Assembly (NCBI GenBank): GCA_015179025.1 | Contig: WHUX01000011.1 | Coordinates: forward strand, 496,001 to 560,000 | Reading direction: 5' to 3' | Source: Terfezia claveryi | Lineage: Eukaryota > Ascomycota > Pezizomycetes > Pezizales > Pezizaceae | Length of the DNA: 64,000 bases | Shown: positions 12,855 through 22,825 of the stretch, piece after piece | How the letters are laid out: each line of letters begins with the position of its first letter | Numbering within the stretch: the first letter of the stretch is position 1 | Program-made: the position numbers and the translations under genes | Notes under the pieces: generated by a model | The model's database searches: none | What the model saw: the letters and a program-made list of their open reading frames with translations, nothing else | What the model was told of the DNA's origin: nothing

Positions 12855-14647
12855 CTAGACACGTTTGTCCTCTTCCTTTGCATTGGCCCCACCTGTCTTC
12901 ACCTTGTCTTCCTTCTCGTCGATATCCTGGTCATCTTTAACGACCCTCTCTTCTGCAACCTGTCCACTTTGAGCAGCCTCTTGCTCTATCAATTCCTGTT
13001 GTTCTCTCAGCACCTCCAATCGCTGTTTGTTTGTTGCTGCACCCTCCGCAGCTGAAATATCAAGCTCCATTTCATGGTAGAGCTCCTCCGGAATAGAAGA
13101 AAGAACAGCCTGAAGCGCATCATAGTGAGAATCCATCTTGGTCTCCTTGCCCTGTGCATACATGAACGCATTCGAAAGGACAAGCAGTGTGGACGGAACT
13201 CCATGCTTCAATCTGAGCTCAAGCCAAGTAGATAAATCTTCACGTAGACGAGCTGGAGAGACACCATGAGAACCTGTGCGCGTTATCAGTCACTGCTCAA
13301 ATATCCCCCAAAGGTTTAACCCTGAGTAGACTTACGAATTCCCCGGGATGCACACGCCATTTGTAGCTCAGGCACCGACAGAGAATCAACGCCTTCATAC
13401 GAGATTGCACGATCATCGCGTTTGATTTGGCGCATACGGTAACGGATGTTGTACCTCAACATCGCGTCAGTGCCAAAGCTCGACAGATTCATGTATCTGC
13501 ACATTCCAACAAGCTGTGGTCGTGAAAGATTGTCAAGCGTAAGGTCGTCCTTGAAAATCTTGCACACTCGAATCAGCTCTTCACGGGATGGGGCTTCGCC
13601 AGTCGTTCGAATCTAGAATGTGTCAGGAACTTATGAAATAAATTGCCTCAGTAGCAAGACTGACCTTGCGGAAAAATTCTGTGAATTCTTCCCTCTGTCG
13701 CGTGGCCTTGCTGATTGGTAACCCACCCTCTTGTAGGGTGGTTCTTAAGAAATCTGAAACATTTTTCCTAGTCTCTCGAAGCTTCAAATTCTTCGCTTCC
13801 TTGGTTTTCTCGCCCTCGTAGGTACTTGGGAGGAGATTTGGAAATAGTTTCAGGGCAAATGGGAGAAACAATTCGCCAGCTGGGACGATAATAAATACAG
13901 AGAAGGGAATCAGTCGACCAAGATCCTTGACTGTCCTTTGAAGCTATATCGTACGGTGTTAGTTTGTAAGCATAAAACTGAGACAGCATCATATACCTGG
14001 CGATACTCTCTGCGGGTAAGCTCATATCCAGCAGCCATCTTCAGAGCCAACTTCCAAGATATCTTGATCTCGGCTCCCAGTAATTTCGTGCCATCCCAAT
14101 AGTGGGCAGCCTCCTTTTTCACCTTCTGCCACAGTGTTAACTTCACCTCATCTTTCTTCTCCTTTACCCCCTTTTCCGCTCCAGGAATTGGGGTAACAGC
14201 TGTAGTCTCTTGAGGTGCTGCTGAGGTGGTAACCGTCGTGGGTGAGGATGCTCCGACTTTTGCACCAGAAGCCGCTATGGCTTCTTGGGGTGTAATGGGG
14301 TTCCTCTCGACAGGAATCGGTTTCTTTGCTTCGTTTACATTGAAACCAGGCGGTGGAATTGGGGCTCCTGGAGTTGGAGTTGATGTCTCGGTTGATAAAA
14401 GCCTGTGCCCCTGAAGGAGACTTGTCGCAGATCGATAACACAAAGTTTGTCGTAGTGTCCAGCTGTGGAGACAATGGACACGTCGTACTGTATGGACTCC
14501 CAGTGCCGAACGGAATGCTGCCAGAAGCCGAATGTATTAGCATACATCCAGGCAGGGGAAGTTGGGAGGATAAAGCAAGTATGCACCTGGTTGAAGAACG
14601 AGCGATCGGTGGGTTGCAGCCAGTCTGAGGGTGATGGTCGAATTCAT
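12855..14647 (-). CDS. MDM38: Mitochondrial LETM1-family protein (MDM38)
   Basis: Inner-membrane protein of the LETM1/Mdm38 family, tied to mitochondrial K+/H+ exchange, ribosome association and organelle shape. Five exons: 14587-14647, 13997-14517, 13665-13943, 13336-13612, 12855-13273; 1557 nt, 518 residues. A basic mitochondrial presequence ([15 protein letters not shown] onward) is encoded across the first intron. The hydrophobic segment [20 protein letters not shown] (about residues 204-223) is the family membrane span, followed directly by [13 protein letters not shown]. The LETM1 ribosome-binding domain follows, with [14 protein letters not shown] and [15 protein letters not shown]. 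The C-terminus is a charged coiled coil ending in DKRV. Start choice: only the ATG at 14647 supplies a presequence that splices in frame. It is in tandem with KRE33. Confidence 0.95.
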
Positions 14648-15408
14648 GATACGGTAAACTGAAGAATAAGTGAACGAGTGTGAGGACTGAAGGTGATATC
14701 CTTGTGGTTGTGTGGTATGGAGGGTGAGGGTAGTTCAAACACTCAACGCAAGGAGGTACTTCGGAAGTCCCGACAGTCAAAGAAATGAACACGAAACGTG
14801 GCTCTGGAATTGTTTTTCGAATTGCTAAGAACCGAACAAGGAGGTGAAATCTAGGGAGTCTTGCGGAGTGGGGAGTTTGTTGTTTCGGTTGAAAGGTAGA
14901 CGGGCAAAATGTACAGGCGTCTTGTCCATGCTGCTACCGCAAAGTTTCTGGAGCGTGATTCACGCCAAGTCCTTTTAGCGTGGAAGTGCTGGCAATGCGC
15001 TTGCCCGAGCACGGCCCAGCTTCTGGGGCTTGCCCACAATGAGGCTGACATCGGAACTTGCATCTAGATTCGAGCTTATGCAGGTCGACTGCCGTTTTAG
15101 GTAATATCCCAATGGCCACCACCACACATGCAGCGTGCAGACGCTTTGGCTTCACCGTTGAAAGGTTCTCTTCTTCATTGTGTCTACATCCTCGCACTTC
15201 TATCCAGTTACAAAACCGTATTCGTTACATCTTTCAGGCTTTTCTACATTCTCTAGCAGATATAAATTTTACCAGAACAGCTGTCGATTTGATCCAAAGG
15301 CCTATCGTTCTTACTGGACACAGACTTACTGTAGTGGTTCTATAACCCTCACAGGCCATTTTTTTCAGTCATCTTGACTTTGCCTCTATTCTCCATACTG
15401 CACGAGAA
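14648..15408. other. Divergent promoter region
   Basis: About 0.76 kb between MDM38 (minus) and the repeat-containing gene at 15409 (plus). Open frames on both strands look random. No RNA gene or repeat is recognised. Confidence 0.5.
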
Positions 15409-16821
15409 ATGCCTCGATCATGGAAAGGTAACTATACCCTATGCAACAGTATAATAGCTCATGTGTTGTTTATCCTATGCCACTTTTGACCTGGGTATAT
15501 GAGGCGGTGAAGAGACCTAGGTCCAGATTTCTGGTGAATTTGGCACATTTACTAATGTGAATAATGATCACCTCCAGACACTCACCCAAGACGGTTCTCC
15601 ATATCAGAAAATATTGTCAAAAGAGAAGAACGGAATGCAGAACGCCAATGCGGGAAACCTCGACTTTTAAAGTTACAAGCAGAAAAGCAGGAAATATCCT
15701 CTAACGAGGGACCAATGAGCCTCAGGGGAGGCAGTCGAATAGATGATTCTCCTTTTGAAGATCAGGATCATCCAACAACCCAATACGTTGAAACCCTTGT
15801 GGATAAAGATGGCAAGCCCCGACATATACCTCCACCGATTAGTAAATCGACTTTACCACAACCTGCTCCTGCCGCTGGTTCTAGTGCAGCATCCACTTCC
15901 ATACCGAGTCCACCTCCACAAAATGTTCAAAGAGATGGTAGAGCAGCACAAGAAATTCGGGGCAGTAACTTCGGTAGCATTTTCAATAATCCTACTGGAG
16001 CGGGACGTGAGCCACTCAGAGAACATATTCCTCCTCTTGATATACCAGGTCCTGAAGCCATGTTGAACCCTGTTCAACCCAACGTGCCGAGTCCACCTCC
16101 ACAAAATGTTCAAAGAGATGGTAGAGCAGCACAAGAAATTCGGGGCAGTAACTTCGGTAGCATCTTCAATAACCCTACTGGAGCGGGACGTGAGCCACTC
16201 AGAGAACATATTCCTCCTCTTGATATACCAGGTCCTGAAGCCGTGTTGAACCCTGTTCAACCCAGACGCAAAGAAATAGAAGAAGAAAATATTGTGGGAG
16301 ATGAATTTGAAATGGCAGAGAATCCAGGAGGGGCGCATCTACTTAAGTCAAAGGCTCCGGAGCCCAGTGTCCGGGATGTGGATGACCCCAGCGTTAACGA
16401 TCAAGATGGCGAAATCACAGAAGCTCCTCCCTTAGAGCCTGAAGAAAACCGCCCATTAACTCCTCCTGCACCTACAGGGTCTCAATCCGACGGAGTCGGA
16501 GCAAGCTATATACAAGATCAACGACAGGGAGGTATACCAGGGAACACCGTTAGGGGAAATGGAGGCGATACTGGTAGAAATCCTGCTAGTGGGACTAACC
16601 CTAGTGGAACCAACATACAAAGGCCGGCATGGTGGGATCGTCATAAAGCTCGTCGAGAAGCTCGACGACAATTCCATACTAATGCAACACCAGAAAATAA
16701 TCGTAGTACACCACTGTCTAGATGCTGGGAACGTTGTTTTTGCACGCCTTTGTGTTGGTGCGCTGGGCTAGTTTGCGGCCCTATTCAATGGCTAGCGCAT
16801 AATTGGTGTTCACCAGTGTAG
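15409..16821 (+). CDS. Unrecognised protein with a tandem 61-residue repeat
   Basis: Function not recognised. Two exons fit: 15409-15427 and 15578-16821. The 150-nt intron has GTAACT at its start, a CTAAT-type branch and CAG at its end. The product is 420 residues. The N-terminus is basic (MPRSWK then DTHPRRFS). The middle is Pro/Gly/Glu-rich and holds two nearly identical copies of a 61-residue unit beginning PSPPPQNVQRDGRAAQEIRG. The end is Trp/Cys-rich (about seven Cys in the last 35 residues, including CWERCFCTPLCWCAG) and hydrophobic, which could be a lipid-modified membrane anchor; that is inference. No signal peptide is seen. It lies beside the Harbinger element. It could be a lineage-specific gene. 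The frame is unbroken over more than 400 codons, which supports it being real. Confidence 0.6.
15904..16264 (+). repeat. Tandem duplication, 183-bp unit x2
   Basis: Unit 1 is 15904-16086 and unit 2 starts at 16087, both beginning CCGAGTCCACCTCC. The copies differ at only a few bases (for example ATTTTCAATAATCCT against ATCTTCAATAACCCT, and CCATG against CCGTG), so the duplication is recent. The unit length is a multiple of three and keeps the frame of the host gene. Confidence 0.9.
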
Positions 16822-17276
16822 GTGACTATTCGCTCTCTTTATCGCACATGCTGACTCTATTATCCATTGGTAGATGGTGGAGAGTCAAGTGTCCAAGTTG
16901 CACTTGTTGCTGTTAATGATGTGATGCCAATTTCCAATGCTTCCAAAAGGAATGAAGGGACACTCGGGTGTGGCTTTGTCGAGTGAGAAAAAAGCTTTCC
17001 TGTTGGTGCATTCCAGGTTCCGGTGTTAGGCGTGTTTTGAAGGTTACTTTAAAGTTTGAGGACATGGGCCGTGACCGCTTGGATTAATCTACCAACTAAA
17101 TGGTTGTGGTAAGGTTTTTAATTGTGTTTAGAGACTTTGTATTTATCGTTACCCTGAGCGGTGGTTATGCTTGTAATCAAGTGTCAATGTGTAATACAAT
17201 GCAGCTTCTTAATAGCGACCCAGTATACTTACCGGTTAGATAATGAGTCGCCACCACTACTTATCCAGACTACACT
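16822..17276. other. Gap before the Harbinger element
   Basis: No gene is seen. Just outside the transposon, at about 17251-17259, the sequence CCACCACTA resembles the outer end of the right terminus of the element, so an older end or a nested insertion may have been here. Confidence 0.4.
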
Positions 17277-17704
17277 AGTGGTGGTCAATTCTTAAACTGG
17301 GTAATGGTAACCCAGGTTATGCAATGCCAAGAAATAACAAAACTAGCCCCAATAGAGCACAACCGCAAATTTTCAATTGACCCTCCGAAATAAAGTTGTG
17401 GTAGAATTCTGGGTAACGTTATGAAGGCACTTCGTTCCTAACGGAAGAATATGCACAGAAGGACCGGGTGAGAGCTTCAATAGTATTGCTAACTTAGAAA
17501 AGAAGAAAAGATAGAGAGATCACAAAAGTAGAATTGTACATCACAAAATCGCTGTTCTTCTCGCCTCCCTCGAGTTCTTCCATAAAAATACCATAACGAC
17601 CGTATTCTTCTGCTTTCCGTCACAATAACATCATTATCAACCAGCAAGACTAACTTTTGCGTAATTCTGCCTCGAACTAACCGTCATACTGACACCCATC
17701 TCTC

Positions 17705-18046
17705 TTGACACCCGGACAAGCTTGTTCGACTGTCATTTCTTCACCTTTCCCTTATTCGACACCCGAACAACTCTGTTCGACTGTCAAATCTTCTGCTTAT
17801 TCGACACCCGAACAACTCTGTTCGACTGTCAAATCTCTTGCTTTTCCTTATTCGACACCCGAACAACTCTGTTCGACTGTCAAATCTTCACCTTTCCCTT
17901 ATTCGACACCCGAACAACTCTGTTCGACTGTCAAATCTTCTGCTTATTCGACACCCGAACAACTCTGTTCGACTGTCAAATCTCTTGCTTTTCTAGCATA
18001 TCAACCTCTTTAATTTGACACTCGAACAAGTCTGTTCGGGTGTCAG
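17705..18046. repeat. Left subterminal array of palindromic units
   Basis: Seven copies of a unit of about 33 bp with the shape GACACCCGAACA - AC/AG - TCTGTTCGACTGTC, separated by short spacers of variable length (CAAATCTT, CAAATCTCTTGC). Each unit is an imperfect palindrome: GACACCCGAACA is the inverse of TGTTCGGGTGTC. The first (from 17707) and last (to 18046) copies are the best palindromes. Such subterminal arrays are usual transposase-binding regions in DNA transposons; the binding role is inference. Confidence 0.8.
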
Positions 18047-18278
18047 CGTAAACAAGCAAATCACCAAAAACAATGCCATTCATTTAACTAACTAAATCAC
18101 TTGATAAACGAAAACCCATAAGTAAATAATAAAAATAAAATAATAATAAAAAAAACTAAAAAAAACTTCAAAAAATCAAACTTTTCCCTACTCTTCCTTA
18201 TTCTCCATCACAACGTGTCTTTAGTCAGCTTCATATTACAACTACATACCACCTCGCCAGACTAATACCACTTATAAA

Positions 18279-19403
18279 ATGCCGCGCTCTACTCAACGGA
18301 GTCTATTACTAGCCAAAATTCTTAAGATGATAGAATAGCTTATACGATTGATTAAGGATAATGGCGGAAAGGATCTTATCGAGCTACTTGAGGAGCTGTA
18401 GATAGTCTATAAGGGCATATCGGCGCGTCGCTATATTGCCAGTCGAAGAATTAGTGCTGGGAGGCACATACATCATGGAAGTGTTGGTGGAATATCCATT
18501 TTGGAAAACTTGGTTAGGAATTATCCTGAGCCAGCATTCTTAAATCTATTCAGAATGCATCGAAGTTCCTTTTGGACTCTTGTGGAGACCATAACTCCAA
18601 TATGGCCAACAGAACCTATAGGAAGGAAAAAACCTCGTCCGATTTATCAACAGCTAGCAGTAGCATTATATGTTCTTGGAAGTACTGGGGGAGGAGGGTT
18701 GGAGCGGTCGAGAATTGCTTTGAACATTTCAAAGGAAGCTATAGGTACATACCTATGGCGTTCGCTTTGGGTTCTTAGCAAGCTCTTACCAACATATGTT
18801 AAGTGGCCTTCATTGGAAGAGCGTATGAAATCTGCTGAAGAGCGGAATATAGGAGGATGTCAAGAGATCTTTAAGAATTGTGTTGGGTTTCTGGATAGGT
18901 TAATTATTATTTTACGTGATAAGCCTCAAGTAGATCCAGAAGCCTATTTCTCTAGAAAGAAGGAATACGGTATCAATCTCCAAGCAATTTGTGATTGGAA
19001 TCGATGCTTCATATATATCAGTATGGGGCATACAGTAGCAACACATAATTCCACAGCATTTAAGAATTCAAGCCTCTACAAAAACCGCACATCCTACTTC
19101 AACAATCATGAATATCTTCTCGTAGATAAGGCCTACGCCCTTGAAAAGCATGTGATAGTGCCATTCAAGGATCCTTATGCTCAAGAACGACCAAAAGCTG
19201 CCTTCAATTACCAACTTTCTATACCTCGAGTTAAAATTGAGCATGCATTTGGTATCCTTAAAGGCAGATTCCCTTCACTTCGATGTCTACCTGTCAAAAT
19301 CAGCATAGATCAATATAGAGGACACCAACGAGTTATCCTGTGGATTTCTGCATGTTTAGTCTTTCACAATTTTTTGCATAGCATCCAGAATGAGCACGAG
19401 TAG
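18279..19403 (+). pseudogene. Harbinger transposase (DDE_Tnp_4), nonsense-mutated
   Basis: Reading frame of 375 codons from the ATG at 18279 to the stop at 19401-19403. It is interrupted by two in-frame TAG codons at 18336-18338 and 18399-18401; each is one C-to-T step from CAG. After 18402 it is open for 334 codons. Recognisable parts are NLVRNYPEPAFLNLFRM and the F..LV......W segment, then the DDE core: GFLDRL (first acidic residue), ATHNSTAFKNS where homologues usually have HDS, LVDKAY, and VKIEHAFGILKGRF with the glutamate. The Asp-to-Asn change in HDS is again a G-to-A type change. C-to-T/G-to-A changes are what repeat-induced point mutation leaves, but plain decay would also fit. No intron was needed to read the rest. 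Confidence 0.85.
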
Positions 19404-19536
19404 ATAGAAAGCATGTTAAGACTAGGTACATAGGATGAGCAATCCCAAGTTGCCAACGAACAAGCAAATTCCAATGAAACGACAAGAGCAGACATGAGAG
19501 CGGGAAGGATCCGGTGGGAAGAATTAGTGAATAGAG

Positions 19537-20376
19537 TTAGTGAGATTCTGGGTTCTGAGGAGGTTTAGCTACCATAGCCATCATTTGCATGAAAGCTTGG
19601 AATTGTTTTGCTTGTGCCTCCGCTTGAATCTCAGCTTGTTTTGCCTGCGCATCTGCCTGTATTTTGGCAATTCTCTCTTGTGCTTCAAGTTGACGTTCAA
19701 GTCGCCGATCTTCTGCTGCTATTCGCTCCTTATGTAATTCTCTCTCTAATTGAATTTGCCTATCCTCTTTCTCTAAATCAAGAATCTCTCGTTCTGCCAT
19801 AATTTTTTGAAGATCTCCCCCTTTATCCCGAACAGCCTTTTTAGATATCTTAGACCCAGAAGTAGAACTAGAAGCTGTAGGTGCAGGTATAGGTGTATTT
19901 GTCGGAGGCGGAGTATCTTCCCATTCAAAGTCTTCATCATCAGACCCCTCATCTGCCTTTGGCAGTGGGGTCGGATCTTGTTGTGTCGGATCTTGAGTTG
20001 AATCTGCAATCAAAATCGGTGTCACATTTGGTCGGGTCCCCCAGATCTCATCCAGTCTCCAAAACAAAGGACACTTGGATTCCAAAAGAGCATTGAAGCT
20101 AGAAACTTGATCTTCTGCACGCACTCCAGATCCTGACTGCTCTCTTAATTTTCGAGCTTCACTCCAAGCCTTCTTCATGTTATATGCTTTATCCCGAATC
20201 CGGGTTACTGTCATCTCTTCATCCTCTGCAAATACCTGTGCTTTCACATCCTTATGCCATATGGCCTGCTTTCCACGAAGGCTTCCCTGATTCTCTTCCA
20301 TCCAATATACAAGCCTCTCCATCTCTTCCTTTGTCCAGTTCCGCTGGCGAGGACCATTTTGACTAGTCAGAGGCAT
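19537..20376 (-). CDS. Myb/SANT-like DNA-binding protein of the Harbinger element
   Basis: Second protein of the transposon, which in PIF/Harbinger elements helps the transposase enter the nucleus and bind the ends. From the ATG at 20376 it is 279 residues. An N-terminal Myb/SANT-like helix set begins RNWTKEEMERLVYWMEEN and includes VTRIRDKAYNMKKAWSEARK. An acidic linker rich in Asp, Glu, Pro and Thr follows. The C-terminal half is a long coiled coil (EREILDLEKEDRQIQLEREL and repeats of QA/EAQAK) ending in PPQNPESH. The frame stays open for 93 more codons upstream, but those codons only translate the subterminal repeat (PAKYP, SEIP, QRNT units), so the downstream ATG is preferred. Unlike the transposase it is intact. 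Confidence 0.75.
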   Translation of the reverse strand: MPLTSQNGPRQRNWTKEEMERLVYWMEENQGSLRGKQAIWHKDVKAQVFAEDEEMTVTRIRDKAYNMKKAWSEARKLREQSGSGVRAEDQVSSFNALLESKCPLFWRLDEIWGTRPNVTPILIADSTQDPTQQDPTPLPKADEGSDDEDFEWEDTPPPTNTPIPAPTASSSTSGSKISKKAVRDKGGDLQKIMAEREILDLEKEDRQIQLERELHKERIAAEDRRLERQLEAQERIAKIQADAQAKQAEIQAEAQAKQFQAFMQMMAMVAKPPQNPESH

Positions 20377-20733
20377 GGGTATTTCGCTGTTCGGTGGGTA
20401 TTTCGCTGGCAAGAGGGTATTTCGCTGTTCGGTGGGTATTTGGCTGGCGATGGGTATTTCGCTGGCAAGAGGGTATTTGGCTGGCGATGGGTATTTCGCT
20501 GGCAAGAGGGTATTTCGCTGTTCGGTGGGTATTTGGCTACCGATGGGTATTTCGCTGGCAAGAGGGTATTTCGCTGTTCGGTGGGTATTTCGCTGGCAAG
20601 AGGGTATTTCGCTGTTCAGTGGGTATTTGGCTGGCGATGGGTATTTCGCTGGCAAGAGGGTATTTCACTGTTCGGTGGGTATTTGGCTGGCAAGAGGGTA
20701 TTTCGCTATTCGGTAGGTATTTGGCTGGCGATG
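20376..20733. repeat. Right subterminal array, 18-19 bp units
   Basis: About 19 tandem units starting GGGTATTT, mainly of three kinds: GGGTATTTCGCTGGCAAGA, GGGTATTTCGCTGTTCGGT and GGGTATTTGGCTGGCGAT. They follow each other in a mixed order. The sequence is unrelated to the array at the left end of the element. It runs into the 5' side of the Myb-like gene and stays open in that frame. Confidence 0.85.
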
Positions 20734-20741
20734 GTGGTTGT

Positions 20742-20827
20742 ATCACACAACTTTAACATAACCCAGAACTCGTTACCACACTTGAGAGTACGGTGATGGG
20801 TTCTGGGTTATGTTAAAGTTGTGTGAT
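20742..20827. repeat. Perfect 28-bp hairpin inside the right transposon end
   Basis: Arms 20742-20769 and 20800-20827 are exact inverse complements (ATCACACAACTTTAACATAA at the outer part of the left arm), with a 30-bp loop. It sits between the right subterminal array and the right terminal repeat. It may be an inner end or part of a nested small element. Confidence 0.85.
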
Positions 20828-21849
20828 GACACTGGCCAATCAGCGTGAAGGCCAAGGGGCCAAGGCAGTGCCAAGAGGTTGCATAAACTGGGTTACCATT
20901 ACCCAGTTTAAGAATTGACCACCACTACTACTTACTCATGTACATACATATTGTGAGTAGTAGCAACTCAGCCTTTAAATGGAAAATGCTGCTGGTAGTC
21001 TTGTGCATCAGGTCGATAAAAGTGACAATGTGCACTACGGGTATAGACATGCCAAGTGCCGTGTTCCACAAGTAATATTCAGTTGGACCCGAAAAAATCA
21101 AATACCACAGATCCTCTACTTTTGTTCATTAGTTAGTCACCATCGGGGTCCAACAAGGCAAGAGCACGTATACTTACAGCTATGCTAGGCCGGGGCATTG
21201 CTTTTTTTTTTGCTCTTGAATTAGTCGCCATCAATGTCTGACAGGTGATAAGAGCTTTCTTACCTCCTCGTGAGACTGGATTACCTCTGCAGAACTTTTT
21301 CTTCCTGTCCTTAATATCCCGGTCTTTTCTAGTCTTCTCCCCAATAATCTAGTCCTTCTCCTCAATAGCGCGCCCGTCAACGCAATGGCTTGCTCCTTCT
21401 CCTTCAGCATCCGGTCGCCAACGGTCTTGATTACTTGCTGCTCTATCTGGAAAGCTTAGTTTATATATACTTGACGCCTGTTGTAATTGTTGTTATGCTG
21501 CAATTGTTGCAAGACCACATGGTTTCTCCTTACCAGACTATAGCTAGTCATACCGAGCCCCGATACTCCGCCGAAGGATAGTAGCTAGGAGCATAGCTGG
21601 GTAATGTTCTTTGAGAACTGGGTCTCTGCGCCCTAGTAAGTAAAGTAATATGTATATGTAGTGTGAGGTGGGAGGAGGGTGATAGGAGTTGACGAAGAGA
21701 AGAAGGAAATGAAACAATTGCAACTACCGGAACAAACGTCTTCAAACAACAACACCCTCCACGTGGCCGTTTGTAACCCACATACCTTCCCCAAGGAATT
21801 GGTCCCTATCTTGCAGGCAATCGCCCAACGCCTCCCCCCCCTCGATATC

Positions 21850-22068
21850 TCATAATACGCATGTAACCCCCCAATAGCATTCCCGTACACCATTGCCCAA
21901 AACACACTCCACATCCAACACAACCAGATTATCCTCCACATTGAAATAGCCACCGACAATCCCAATCATAGTTCCATTTTGAATAGTCATCACTAGTCTC
22001 TTTCGAATTGGCAGGCCTCGTATCCCCTCTATAACCCCCTCCATATTCATATGAGTTGCTACAAACAC
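21850..22068 (-). CDS. Small reading frame, possible Sm/LSM-like fold
   Basis: A 72-codon frame. The stretch RKRLVMTIQNGTMIGIVGGY followed by FNVEDNLVVLDVE resembles the Sm1 motif of LSM proteins (K-x-V...L-x-NG...G...F...N-L-V-L-x-D-x-E). It is short, lacks a clear Sm2 motif, and a CAG/TAG acceptor-like site lies at its 5' end, so it could be one exon of a longer or decayed gene. The rest of 20927-22825 shows no other gene; I see no RNA gene there. The call is weak. Confidence 0.25.
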   Translation of the reverse strand: MFVATHMNMEGVIEGIRGLPIRKRLVMTIQNGTMIGIVGGYFNVEDNLVVLDVECVLGNGVRECYWGVTCVL

Positions 22069-22825
22069 AGTATTCGGTCAATTCTTTATCACCAGCCTGA
22101 AATTAGTGGACTTTCCGACCAATAGTATGGATTGAACGTAAAGTTGAGTACGTGTGAAGATTTCGAACGTAAGGTCGTGAAAATGAGAAAGGATTTATAG
22201 AGCGTGGGACATTGTGTGCGAGATAGTTTTAAATGAAGCTGAGTGAGAATTAAGAAGGGGGAGGTTATACTTCTTGAAGTACGAAGAAATAAAAGGAAAT
22301 AAGGAGTGAGGTTTGATGGCACTGCTTGGATGGAAATGCGTAGTAGCTATTCCAGTTAACATTAATCTTGTTCCAGTTGATGTACATTTTGTTTCGTGGA
22401 AGGTCCAATAGTTGGAACAGAGTGCAGGTGGTTGCCTAAAAAGGAAGTCTACGCACTACCATATGTGGTTAGTCTCATAGCTAATTTCACAGCCATTCAT
22501 CGTCTGCAGTCTTCGACGGTTCAGATTTCAGGGGAGATTTCCTCTATATAGTGACAATAACCCAAACATTGTCTTGTAATATCCAACCACAAATCATGGA
22601 ATGGTCAGGATTCCCAATTAGATACGTTTCAAGCCATAAAGCAATTCCCACTCATAATTCGTTAAAATACAAAGGTAAATTATGATGAATTCAGGAAAAG
22701 AAACATGCCGTCCAAATAGTTAGCAATACATGAGAGAAGATATCACGAACAGTAATGCTACATTATACATTACCTTCTCCCATAGTCCTGAGTACCATTC
22801 CCATAGAGAGAAACTACACTTTCTC

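Larger units (their letters stand above)
17277..20926 (+). mobile_element. PIF/Harbinger DNA transposon, 3.65 kb
   Basis: Full-length element bounded by terminal inverted repeats of 48 bp with one mismatch: left 17277-17324, right 20879-20926. Both start AGTGGTGGTCAATTC from the outside. A 3-bp direct repeat ACT flanks both ends (17274-17276 and 20927-20929); a 2-bp TA reading is also possible, since the flanks are repetitive. Inside are a DDE_Tnp_4 transposase reading frame (plus strand) and a Myb/SANT-like protein (minus strand), the convergent two-gene plan known for PIF/Harbinger elements. Two unlike subterminal repeat arrays lie between the termini and the genes. The transposase is broken, so the copy is probably not autonomous now. 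Confidence 0.9.

Noticed and set aside
14148..14792. 214-codon minus-strand frame overlapping the MDM38 start
   Set aside because: It reads through two MDM38 exons and an intron in the wrong frame and has no protein-like pattern.
17722..18018. Long open frames of about 100 codons through the left Harbinger array
   Set aside because: They only translate the palindromic repeat units in two frames at once; no family resemblance and no conserved start context.
20254..20796. Three overlapping plus-strand open frames across the GGGTATTT array
   Set aside because: Repeat-driven translations; all frames stay open for the same reason, so no gene is implied.
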